From: Acidobacteriaceae bacterium
GTDB lineage: Bacteria > Acidobacteriota > Vicinamibacteria > Vicinamibacterales > CAVVIG01
DNA: 7,344 nucleotides
Assembly (NCBI GenBank): GCA_031274845.1
Contig: JAISPN010000188.1
Coordinates: forward strand, 1-7,344
Direction: 5' to 3'
A program made the translations under genes and the position numbers. Shown here piece after piece: positions 1 to 6,186 of the stretch. How positions within the stretch are numbered: the stretch's first letter is position 1; every line of letters begins with the position of its first letter. Under the pieces are notes generated by a model. It ran no database searches, had not been told where the DNA came from, and saw only the letters and a program-made list of their open reading frames with translations.

Positions 1-1109
1 GGCACCCAGGCGCCGCCGAGCATCACCATCATCAAGGTGGCGAAGCCCGCGATGCCACGCGCGCTGCCGGGCGTTTTGCCCAACGCGGCAATCAGCAGCC
101 CGAAGCTCGATGCCATTGCGCCGCTGGCAAAGACGATGGCGAGGAATCCGATGAAGCTACCGGAGATCCGGACCTTGAAGACCACCATCGCGAACACGAA
201 CGACACCAGCAATGTGATCATTGCGACGATCGAACCGCTCAGCGCCTTGCTGCCAAGCAGCGTCAGCCGCGAAATCGGCGCGCTGCGCAGCCGTTTCCAC
301 AATCCGCGCTGCCGTTCGAGGAGCACCTCGATCCCGAGATTGATCATCGCAAACAGCAGAAACTGAACACCCATCCCGGCAAAGGCGTGCGCGTAGCCGT
401 TGTACGGCGCGCCGCTCGACGTCATCGCCTGCGCCGACACCGTATACGGGACGGAAATTCCGCCAACGCCAGGCGCGTTCTGCGACCCTGGCGATGTCTG
501 CTGACGCTGGGCAAACGCGCGCACGGACGTCAGCATGTTGGTGAGCAGCGCTTTCTGCTCGGGCGACATGGCGAACATATCGATCGAGGCAAGCGCCGCG
601 TCGAGGCTTCGCATCCCGCCTTCGCCGCTGAACACCTCTCGGCTCACCGACTCCATGACGTGCTCTGTCAGCACGCCGCGCACGAGCGCCAGTTCCATCG
701 CCTTGGACGGGTCGTACCACAGCGTCAACTCGGGACGATTGCGTCCGGCAAAGAATGCCCGGCTCGCCGCGTCACCAAACCCTTGCGGGATGACGACGGC
801 TACCGACACCGCGCCTTTGCGCACCGCCTCACGCGCCGCGTCAACAGACGGCCTCGTCACCTTGAACGACGGGTCCGCGGCCACGGCGTCGGCGATCCGT
901 GTTGACACGACGCTCGCATCCTCGTCGACGAGCGCAATCGGCACGCGCGCCGTCTCGTTGTTGTCGCGATCCTGAACGCCCGAGAAGATCGATCCAAAGA
1001 ACGACGCGATCGCAATCGGCATCACGAAGCTGACGATGACCGACCGGCGATCGGTGAAGAACAGCCGCAGATCCTTGAGGACCATCGCCACGAGCGGATG
1101 CGTGAACAT
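1..1109 (-). CDS. ABC-2 type transporter permease, 3' end cut by window edge
   Basis: An uninterrupted minus-strand frame runs from ATG at 1109 off the left edge, giving 369 residues without a stop. It begins with a short cytoplasmic segment, a first membrane helix at about residues 23-45, then a large extracytoplasmic domain (about 47-240). Further helices lie at about 242-264, 291-311, 318-340 and from 352 to the edge. A charged cytoplasmic loop (ERQRGLWKRLRSAPISR, about 265-281) matches the loop typical of ABC-2 exporter permeases that contacts the ATPase. This single N-terminal helix plus large outer domain is the architecture of the DrrB/YhhJ/NatB-like group; probably only one helix is missing. 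The start overlaps the ATPase stop by one base (TGATG), so the pair should form one exporter. A Shine-Dalgarno-like AGGGAG lies 11 nt upstream. The substrate cannot be read from the sequence. Confidence 0.9.
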   Translation of the reverse strand, partial: MFTHPLVAMVLKDLRLFFTDRRSVIVSFVMPIAIASFFGSIFSGVQDRDNNETARVPIALVDEDASVVSTRIADAVAADPSFKVTRPSVDAAREAVRKGAVSVAVVIPQGFGDAASRAFFAGRNRPELTLWYDPSKAMELALVRGVLTEHVMESVSREVFSGEGGMRSLDAALASIDMFAMSPEQKALLTNMLTSVRAFAQRQQTSPGSQNAPGVGGISVPYTVSAQAMTSSGAPYNGYAHAFAGMGVQFLLFAMINLGIEVLLERQRGLWKRLRSAPISRLTLLGSKALSGSIVAMITLLVSFVFAMVVFKVRISGSFIGFLAIVFASGAMASSFGLLIAALGKTPGSARGIAGFATLMMVMLGGAWV

Positions 1110-1855
1110 CAGTCGCGCAGCTCCCTTCCGGTGAGCGCCAGAAACGCCGATTCGAGCGAGACACGCGATCCGTCGCCGCGCCCGAACTGCTGTTCGATGC
1201 CCGCCAGCGTGTCGTCGAGAATCACGCGGCCGCGGTCGATGATGACGATGCGGTCGGCGAGCCGTTCGGCTTCTTCCATGTAGTGCGTGGTGTAGAGCAA
1301 CGCTTTGCCGCGACGCTTCAACGTCTCGATGTTGTCGAAGATCGCGTTACGGCTCTGCGGATCGACGCCGACCGTCGGCTCGTCGAGCAACAGGATGTCC
1401 GGATCGTGCAGGAGGCCGGCCGCGAGATTGAGACGCCGCTTCATGCCGCCGCTGAACGTGCGCACCGCGTCACGCGCGCGATCCGCCAGGCCCACGAGCG
1501 TCAGCGCATCGTCGATGGCGTTTCGCAGCACGCTCTTCGGCAACGCGTACAAGGCTCCAAAGAACTGCAGGTTCGCCATCGCCGAGAGTTCGTCGTAGAG
1601 CGCAAGCTCCTGCGGCACGATGCCGATGCGCCGCTTCTTCACGTCCGTGTCACCGGCAATCGGTTCGCCGTCAACGAGCACCGCGCCGCGATCGGGCGTG
1701 ACCGTACCGCACACCATCGACACCGTGGTCGTCTTCCCGGCGCCGTTCGGGCCGAGCAAGCCGACTAGCTCCCCAGGCCGCAGCGCGAACGACACCTCGT
1801 CCACGGCCGTGAGCGCGCCGAATTTTTTGTGGAGCGCGCGTGCTTCGAGGATCAA
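1109..1855 (-). CDS. ABC transporter ATP-binding protein (ABC-2 exporter type)
   Basis: This 248-residue nucleotide-binding subunit powers an ABC exporter at the inner face of the cytoplasmic membrane. All catalytic elements are visible: Walker A GPNGAGKT at 35-42, Q-loop Gln82 in IVPQE, signature FSGGMKRRL at 134-142, Walker B ILLLDEP at 154-160 with catalytic Glu159, D-loop following, and H-loop His191 in TTHYMEEAERLADR. The sequence resembles the CcmA/DrrA/NatA-type subfamily that pairs with ABC-2 permeases, and the permease gene follows with a 1-nt overlap. The start is TTG at 1855, chosen because the protein aligns from MILEARALHKKFG and a GAGGGG ribosome site lies 9 nt upstream. The gap from the peptidase stop is only 13 nt, so it belongs to the peptidase operon. 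The function as an ATPase is certain in practice; the cargo is unknown. Confidence 0.95.
   Translation of the reverse strand: MILEARALHKKFGALTAVDEVSFALRPGELVGLLGPNGAGKTTTVSMVCGTVTPDRGAVLVDGEPIAGDTDVKKRRIGIVPQELALYDELSAMANLQFFGALYALPKSVLRNAIDDALTLVGLADRARDAVRTFSGGMKRRLNLAAGLLHDPDILLLDEPTVGVDPQSRNAIFDNIETLKRRGKALLYTTHYMEEAERLADRIVIIDRGRVILDDTLAGIEQQFGRGDGSRVSLESAFLALTGRELRD
1121..1126 (-). promoter_or_regulatory. Ribosome binding site of the ABC permease
   Basis: AGGGAG on the minus strand lies 11 nt before the permease ATG at 1109, inside the last codons of the ATPase gene. With the TGATG stop/start overlap it supports both direct initiation and translational coupling. Confidence 0.5.
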
Positions 1856-1864
1856 GAGACGCGG

Positions 1865-1870
1865 CCCCTC
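1865..1870 (-). promoter_or_regulatory. Ribosome binding site deciding the TTG start of the ABC ATPase
   Basis: On the minus strand GAGGGG lies 9 nt before TTG at 1855. It overlaps the peptidase stop codon (TGAGGGG), so ribosomes finishing the peptidase would sit on this site. No ATG or GTG in the same frame gives a better N-terminus, so this site supports the non-AUG start. Confidence 0.6.
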
Positions 1871-3770
1871 ACCGCGCCGATTGCCGCGCGAGGATTGTTT
1901 CCATTTCGTCCATCACGCGGTTCATTTCCTTGATCGTCAGATCGAGCGGCTCGTCGGTCGTCATGTCGACGCCGGCGTCTTTCAAAAGATCGATAGGGTA
2001 TTTCGACCCGCCCGCCGCGAGGAACGCTAGATATTTCTTCGTCGCGTCGGCGCTACCCGCTTTCACCTTCTGCGCCAGCGCCTCGGACGCGGTAAACGAC
2101 GTCGCGTACTGAAACACGTAGAAGTCACGATAGAAGTGCGGCACGTAGCTCCACTCGTGGGCGACGTAATCGTCGACGATGCAGATGCCCTGGTCGTGAC
2201 CGTAGTAGCGCTTCGTGATGTCGAGATACAGCTTCGCCAGCGCCTCGCCGGTAATCGGCTGCCCCTTCGCCGCCATCTCGTGCATCCGAAGCTCGAACTC
2301 GGCAAACTGCGTCTGACGGAACACGGTCCCCTTGATGTTCTCCAGGTAGTTGCCAAGCAGCGACAACCGCGTTGCATCGTCTTTGATGCTCTTGAGCATG
2401 TCGTCGATGAGAAGCGATTCGTTGAACGTCGACGCGACCTCGGCGACGAAGATCGGATAGCCCGCCAACGGATACGGCTGCGTCTTGTTCGAGTAGTAGC
2501 TCTGCATCGTGTGCCCGAGCTCGTGCGCCAGCGTGCTGACATCCGCGTACTGACCGTTGTAGTTGATCAGCATGTACGGGTGTACGTCGTACGCGCCGCC
2601 ATTCGAGTACGCGCCGGACCGCTTACCTTCGGTGGGAAATAGATCGATCCAGCGGTTGTCGAACGCGCGCTTGATCGTCGCTTGATAGTCGGCGCCAAGC
2701 GGCGCGACGGCCGCGAGCACATGCGTCTCGGCCTCCTCGGGCGTGTACTTCAAATCGACCGAGGCGACAAGCGGCGCGTAGAGATCGTAGTAGTGCAGAT
2801 CGTCCAGCCCCATCATCCGCTTGCGCAACTTCAGATAGCGGTGAAACGCCGGCAGGTTCTTGTTTACGCCGTCGATGAGACGGGTGTACACGGACGTCGG
2901 GATGTTCGACCCATCGAGTGACGCTTCGAGCGCACCAGAATATTTCCGCGCCTTCGAGACAAACAGCACCTTCTGCACTTCCCCGTCCATCGTCGTGCCA
3001 AACGTGCGGCTGTAGGCGCCAAGGCTGTTGAAGAACGCCGACATCACCTTCTCGCGATCGGCGCGGTTTGGCAACGCGCGAAGCTCGTTGTACCCAGCCT
3101 GATCGACTTTCACCGTCCGGCCATCGCTGAGCGTGACGCTGGGATACGGAAAGTCGGCGTTCGACAGGATGTTGAAGACGCTCGACGGCGTGCTCATCAA
3201 CGGACCAGCGTCGGCCAGCAGACGCTCTTCAGAATCCGACAGCGTGTGCGCCGCGCGGCGAACGACATCGCGCAGATAGAAGCCGTACACCTTCAGGCGC
3301 GGCTCCGACTGTAGATACCGCTCGATCACCGCGCGGTCGCCTTTTAGAATCTCCGGCTCGATGTACGACGCCTGCGCGCCAAACTGCGACGCGAGTTGCT
3401 GCATCTCCTGCTTCATCCCCTGATGCGTCGCATTGCGCGTATCTTCGTCAGCGAGCATGCTGGCGTAGACGTAGAGACGGGACAGCTCTTTGTCCAACCG
3501 CGACTGCTCATCGAGCGCATCGGCGAGCGTCGCCGCTGAAGAAAGCAGCGTGCCTTGATATTTGCGCAAGCCGGGAAGCTGCGCCGCCATCGCGTCCTTC
3601 GCCGAACGCCACGCCGGTTCGCTCGGATAAATGTCCGCGAGATTCCAGGTGTACTTCTCCGGCACCTTCGCGCGATCGCGCTGCTGCGCTCCAGCAAACG
3701 CGGTCAACCCCACGAGCGCCGCCGCGGTCGTCAACACATGAAACTTGGGAGCAGTCGAAGTGGATACCAT
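1869..3770 (-). CDS. pepF: Exported M3-family zinc metallopeptidase, oligoendopeptidase F type
   Basis: This 633-residue protein should hydrolyse short to medium oligopeptides. The zinc site is clear: HELGH at 416-420 gives His416, Glu417 and His420, and Glu444 in VAEVASTFNE is the likely third ligand. The C-terminal SYVPHFYRDFYVFQYATS segment (541-558) is the conserved PepF substrate-side signature with tyrosines and histidine. Length fits the family (about 600 residues) plus an export signal. Residues 12-28 form a hydrophobic stretch ending AFAGA before QQRDR, a typical signal peptidase I site, so the enzyme is predicted periplasmic or secreted, whereas classical PepF is cytoplasmic. The ATG at 3770 is kept because it gives the full signal peptide; no Shine-Dalgarno precedes it. 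It leads an operon with an ABC exporter (13-nt gap). The role may be peptide recycling or breakdown of exported peptides; the latter is inference only. Confidence 0.93.
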   Translation of the reverse strand: MVSTSTAPKFHVLTTAAALVGLTAFAGAQQRDRAKVPEKYTWNLADIYPSEPAWRSAKDAMAAQLPGLRKYQGTLLSSAATLADALDEQSRLDKELSRLYVYASMLADEDTRNATHQGMKQEMQQLASQFGAQASYIEPEILKGDRAVIERYLQSEPRLKVYGFYLRDVVRRAAHTLSDSEERLLADAGPLMSTPSSVFNILSNADFPYPSVTLSDGRTVKVDQAGYNELRALPNRADREKVMSAFFNSLGAYSRTFGTTMDGEVQKVLFVSKARKYSGALEASLDGSNIPTSVYTRLIDGVNKNLPAFHRYLKLRKRMMGLDDLHYYDLYAPLVASVDLKYTPEEAETHVLAAVAPLGADYQATIKRAFDNRWIDLFPTEGKRSGAYSNGGAYDVHPYMLINYNGQYADVSTLAHELGHTMQSYYSNKTQPYPLAGYPIFVAEVASTFNESLLIDDMLKSIKDDATRLSLLGNYLENIKGTVFRQTQFAEFELRMHEMAAKGQPITGEALAKLYLDITKRYYGHDQGICIVDDYVAHEWSYVPHFYRDFYVFQYATSFTASEALAQKVKAGSADATKKYLAFLAAGGSKYPIDLLKDAGVDMTTDEPLDLTIKEMNRVMDEMETILARQSAR

Positions 3771-3788
3771 CGGACAATTCTATGTCCG
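3771..3788 (-). promoter_or_regulatory. Palindromic operator/-10 region directly upstream of pepF
   Basis: A perfect inverted repeat with 6-bp arms and a 6-bp spacer (CGGACA-N6-TGTCCG) ends one base before the pepF start codon. Read on the minus strand, the spacer is TAGAAT, a five-of-six match to the -10 consensus TATAAT. It ends 6 nt before the ATG, so transcription could start at or very near the ATG itself. No good -35 hexamer is seen at 16-18 bp (GCAGAG sits there), and no Shine-Dalgarno lies before the ATG. A regulator bound to the two arms would straddle the -10 box. The repeat itself is seen; its role as operator and leaderless promoter is inferred. Confidence 0.45.
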
Positions 3789-3867
3789 GGCACAGGACGC
3801 TCTGCGTAAAACGAGCCACGGCGAAACAGGAATCCTCCAGCCGTCTCCACAGCGTCGCTGTCATCGG

Positions 3868-3887
3868 CTATGGGAAGATAGGCATAG
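3868..3887. repeat. Short inverted repeat upstream of the antitoxin gene
   Basis: CTATG at 3868-3872 and CATAG at 3883-3887 are perfect 5-bp inverted arms with 10 bp between them, 45 bp before the antitoxin start. Type II modules often carry an operator here, so this is a candidate autoregulation site, but 5-bp arms can arise by chance. Confidence 0.25.
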
Positions 3888-3918
3888 ACGGTCGGAAATA
3901 CTCTAATCTTGACTGTTG

Positions 3919-3923
3919 AGGAG
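3919..3923 (+). promoter_or_regulatory. Strong ribosome binding site of the antitoxin
   Basis: AGGAG lies 8 nt before the antitoxin ATG at 3932. It is the best Shine-Dalgarno sequence in the window and fixes the antitoxin start. The toxin that follows has no comparable site, which fits the usual need for excess antitoxin. Confidence 0.75.
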
Positions 3924-3931
3924 AACCTGCC

Positions 3932-4198
3932 ATGAGTACCGCAACCGTTCACTTCGAAAACGCGAATTTCTTGCGCGAACTGGCGGAAAGATTGCCGAGT
4001 ATCTATCGCGCCAGCACGCCAGATCGCGTTGAACTTTTGCAACGTTTAGCCGACGAAGAATTGGCTGAAGCTGAATATACGGAAATGATTCGGGCAAAGG
4101 TCGCGGCCGCTCGTGCCGACACACGGCCAGGTATGAGCAACGACGATGCGCGAGCGTTCATTCATGCCAGGTTTGAGCGATTAAACAATGGCGCATGA
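3932..4198 (+). CDS. Type II antitoxin, PaaA2/ParD-like C-terminal region
   Basis: This 88-residue acidic, helix-rich protein is the probable antidote of the toxin encoded next. Residues 48-73 (EYTEMIRAKV, then DTRPGMSNDDA) match the pattern EYxxWFRxKVxxALxDxRPGIPHEEV found in PaaA2-like and related ParD/RelB-group antitoxins that wrap around ParE/RelE toxins. The first 45 residues show no clear ribbon-helix-helix or helix-turn-helix pattern, so DNA binding is uncertain. A strong AGGAG site precedes the ATG, and the stop overlaps the toxin start by 11 nt, the usual order and coupling of such modules. Codon use differs from the neighbours: nine GAA against one GAG for glutamate, plus AGA, AGG and two TTA codons, suggesting acquisition. 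The exact antitoxin family is less sure than the antitoxin role. Confidence 0.8.
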   Translation: MSTATVHFENANFLRELAERLPSIYRASTPDRVELLQRLADEELAEAEYTEMIRAKVAAARADTRPGMSNDDARAFIHARFERLNNGA

Positions 4199-4490
4199 GG
4201 TCATTTGGACAGCCGCCGCGCTCGATCATCTGGCGGAACTGTTCGACTACTTGGCCGAGTCCATCGCCGCGCGAGATGCGTTGGCCTATTGCGATGCGTT
4301 TTTCCCTGCGACAGCAAGACTTGCCGACTTTCCACGGATGTGCGCCGAAACGCCAGAGTACGGCGAAGGCGTTCGCCGATTGACGCGGCCCGATGGTCGG
4401 TTGGTGTTGTATGAGGTGGACGACAACGCGCAGGTCGTCCGCATCTTGGCTGTGGTCGGCCTGCGGCAATTACCGAAAAAAATCAAATAG
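4188..4490 (+). CDS. Type II toxin, ParE/RelE family
   Basis: This 100-residue protein fits the ParE/RelE fold: an N-terminal strand (EVIWTAAALDHL, residues 4-15), two helices (about 10-46, including LFDYLAES), a P-rich turn (LADFPRM), then a strand-rich half GVRRLTRPDGRLVLYEVDDNAQVVRILAVVGLRQ (61-94). The order and spacing match the ParE pattern of WSPEALADLEEIYDYIA followed by VRRL...YLVYY..DD..V.IL.VLHGR. ParE members poison DNA gyrase and RelE members cut mRNA on the ribosome. The long paired helices and absence of an obvious RelE catalytic set favour ParE, but the target is not proven. The ATG at 4188 overlaps the antitoxin by 11 nt and has only weak ribosome-site character, implying coupled translation. 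The basic tail PKKIK is encoded by an A-rich run that also reads as a T-tract on the other strand. Confidence 0.85.
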   Translation: MAHEVIWTAAALDHLAELFDYLAESIAARDALAYCDAFFPATARLADFPRMCAETPEYGEGVRRLTRPDGRLVLYEVDDNAQVVRILAVVGLRQLPKKIK

Positions 4491-4506
4491 CGGGCAGGGG
4501 CTCGCT
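4476..4506 (-). terminator. Probable intrinsic terminator of purK
   Basis: Minus-strand transcription leaving purK meets a hairpin 16 nt past the stop: AGCGAGC-CCCT-GCCCGCT (4506 down to 4489), seven stem positions with one A/C mismatch. It is followed by ATTTGA and then seven T's (4482-4476). The T-run is offset from the stem by about six bases, so efficiency is uncertain. The element lies partly inside the 3' end of the toxin gene. On the plus strand the same hairpin pairs fully with a G-U pair but has no T-run after it. Confidence 0.5.
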
Positions 4507-4522
4507 CGCAATGGTTCCGTTG

Positions 4523-5662
4523 TTACCGGACGAGCGCCTCTCGGGCGGCGAGGACGCGCGCGCGCGCCTCGGCGGTTGATGGCGCCAACGCCGTCAGGTG
4601 TCCCATCTTCCGGCCGGGACGCGCGGACATTTTTCCGTACAGGTGCACCTTCACATCCGTGAAGGCGGACACCGCCAGCCAATCCGGCTCACCGTTGGCC
4701 CAGAGATCGCCCAGCAGATTCGCCATCGCGGCAGGCTGCAACAGCTCCGGCGATCCGAGCGACAACCCGCAGATGGCTCGCACCTGCTGTTCGAACTGAC
4801 TCGTGCGGCACGCATCAAACGTCAGGTGTCCCGAGTTGTGCGGCCGCGGCGCGATCTCGTTGATGAGCAACCGTCCATCGCTGGCAACGAAGAACTCGAC
4901 GCACAGCACGCCCACGTAGTCGAGACGCTCGACCACCACTCGCGCGATCTCGGCGGCCTCACGCGCCATCCGCTCGGAGATGCCAGCGGGCGCCGTGGTG
5001 ACGTCGAGGATGTGATGACGATGCACGTTTTCAAACGGCGCGAACAGCTCGACGTGTCCATCGACGCCGCGCGCCGCCACCATGGAAATCTCGCGGTCGA
5101 GATCGATGAACGCTTCGAGCACCGACTCATGCCCACCGAGATCCGTCCACGCCTGTTGCGGATCGGTATCGGCAGTAATCATCACCTGCCCTTTGCCGTC
5201 GTAACCAAACGCGGCGGTCTTGAGCACCGACGGGCGGCCGATGCGGCGCACCGCGGATTCCAGATCATCGTTGCGACTGACCGCGGCAAACGGCGCCACC
5301 GGCAGGCCGCAGTCGCGAAGAAATGTCTTCTCGCGGACCCGGTGCTGCGCGATGTGCAGCGATCGGCCGTTGGGACGGACCAGCGCGTGCGCCTCCGCGG
5401 CGGCCACCGCATCCGCCGACACGTTCTCGAACTCGAAGGTGACGACATCGACGCCGCGCGCGAACTCGCAGATGCGATCAAGATCGTCATACGGCGCGAC
5501 GACTTCGAGATCGGCAATCTGTCCGGTGGGAGTGTCGTACTCCGGCGCAAGGCAGTGTACCCGGTACCCCATGCGACGCGCGGCCATCGCAAACATCCGT
5601 CCAAGCTGACCACCACCCAAGACACCAACGGTGGCGCCTGGAAGCACGGCGGGCGGCGTCAT
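4523..5662 (-). CDS. purK: N5-carboxyaminoimidazole ribonucleotide synthase (PurK)
   Basis: PurK is a cytosolic ATP-grasp enzyme that joins AIR, ATP and bicarbonate to give N5-CAIR in purine synthesis. The 379 residues are close to the usual 355-390. Recognisable parts in order are the N-terminal GGGQLGRM loop (16-23), TFEFENV (75-81), the ATP-grasp lysine region KTAAFGYDGKGQ (148-159), EISMVAARG (191-199), the metal/ATP-binding NEIAPRPHNSGHLT (268-281) and the C-terminal HLYGKMSARPGRKMGHLT (340-357). All key blocks are intact. The ATG at 5662 overlaps the purE stop as ATGA, so translation is coupled and no separate Shine-Dalgarno is visible. The gene ends 32 bp from the convergent toxin gene, and a likely terminator follows. 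Product identity is firm. Confidence 0.97.
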   Translation of the reverse strand: MTPPAVLPGATVGVLGGGQLGRMFAMAARRMGYRVHCLAPEYDTPTGQIADLEVVAPYDDLDRICEFARGVDVVTFEFENVSADAVAAAEAHALVRPNGRSLHIAQHRVREKTFLRDCGLPVAPFAAVSRNDDLESAVRRIGRPSVLKTAAFGYDGKGQVMITADTDPQQAWTDLGGHESVLEAFIDLDREISMVAARGVDGHVELFAPFENVHRHHILDVTTAPAGISERMAREAAEIARVVVERLDYVGVLCVEFFVASDGRLLINEIAPRPHNSGHLTFDACRTSQFEQQVRAICGLSLGSPELLQPAAMANLLGDLWANGEPDWLAVSAFTDVKVHLYGKMSARPGRKMGHLTALAPSTAEARARVLAAREALVR

Positions 5663-6150
5663 GCGAGCGTGTCGCGGCGGACGGCGGCTTCGATCTCCGC
5701 GCGATACGCGTGCAGCGCCGCGCGAAGATCGGGACGGCTGGTCGCCAGAATCGCGACCGCCAGCAGTCCGGCGTTCATCGCGCCGCTCGGACCGATGGCA
5801 ACCGTGGCCACCGGCACCCCTTTCGGCATCTGCACGATCGAGAGTAGCGAATCGAGACCACCAAGCGCCGCGCTCTGCACCGGCACACCAATCACCGGTA
5901 GTGTCGTCTGCGCCGCCACCATGCCAGGCAGGTGCGCGGCCCCGCCAGCGCCAGCCACAATCACCTGCAGGCCGCGCGATTCAGCCGACATCGCATACTC
6001 GGCCATCCACGCCGGCGTCCGGTGCGCCGACACCACTTTTGATTCGTGCGGCACGTTGAACCGCGTCAACACCTCGCTGGCGTGACGCATCGTCTCCCAG
6101 TCTGATGTGCTGCCCATGATGACGCCGACGAGCGGCTGCTGCTCTGCCAT
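5659..6150 (-). CDS. purE: N5-carboxyaminoimidazole ribonucleotide mutase (PurE, class I)
   Basis: PurE moves the carboxyl group of N5-CAIR to C4, giving CAIR, the step after PurK. The 163 residues match the usual 160-170. Conserved blocks are MGSTSDWETM (12-21), SAHRTP (41-46, including the catalytic-site His43), GAGGAAHLPGM (67-77), GVPVQS (88-93) and LSIVQMPKGVPVATVAIG (102-119), followed by NAGLLA. These and the adjacent purK point to the class I mutase rather than the class II AIR carboxylase of animals. The functional form is an octamer in the family. It starts 36 bp after the stop of the VWA gene on the same strand; that gap shows neither a clear terminator nor a clear promoter or Shine-Dalgarno, so read-through from the VWA genes is possible. 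Confidence 0.97.
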   Translation of the reverse strand: MAEQQPLVGVIMGSTSDWETMRHASEVLTRFNVPHESKVVSAHRTPAWMAEYAMSAESRGLQVIVAGAGGAAHLPGMVAAQTTLPVIGVPVQSAALGGLDSLLSIVQMPKGVPVATVAIGPSGAMNAGLLAVAILATSRPDLRAALHAYRAEIEAAVRRDTLA

Positions 6151-6186
6151 GCCGGTATTTCATCACAGAATCGGCCAACCACCGAG

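Larger units (their letters stand above)
3789..3931. other. Divergent intergenic region between pepF and the toxin-antitoxin module
   Basis: With the palindrome at 3771-3788 this is the longest gene-free stretch (161 bp). It must hold the plus-strand promoter of the toxin-antitoxin pair and perhaps upstream control of pepF. Candidate plus-strand -10 hexamers of the TAnnnT type are TACTCT at 3899-3904 and TAATCT at 3904-3909, but neither has a convincing -35 partner. Short reading frames across it look like frame shadows. Confidence 0.4.

Noticed and set aside
157..720. A 187-codon minus-strand frame inside the permease gene
   Set aside because: Same strand but different frame from the ABC-2 permease, whose frame is continuous with helices and the conserved cytoplasmic loop. 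The shadow is Arg/Ala-rich without domains.
1821..1833. Run of six A's early in the ABC ATPase gene (codons for Lys10-Lys11) as a frameshift or phase-variation site
   Set aside because: The run is short, the frame is intact through every ABC motif, and no stem-loop or alternative frame product supports programmed slippage.
2063..2542. A 159-codon minus-strand frame within pepF
   Set aside because: Overlaps the zinc-site region of the peptidase in another frame; its composition (runs of Arg, Ser and Thr) is typical of a GC-rich frame shadow.
3731..4042. A 103-codon minus-strand frame crossing the pepF start and the antitoxin
   Set aside because: It covers the promoter region and two real gene starts, has no ribosome site or recognisable family, and would destroy the regulatory layout seen there.
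4598..6085. A 495-codon plus-strand open frame antisense to purK and purE
   Set aside because: It is opposite two firmly identified enzymes, spans their junction, and its translation is rich in Arg and His with no recognisable domain. Long antisense frames are expected opposite high-GC genes.
6151..6186. Possible hairpin (GCCG...CGGC) between the VWA gene and purE as a terminator
   Set aside because: Arms pair over only 4 bp with a long loop and there is no T-tract in either direction.
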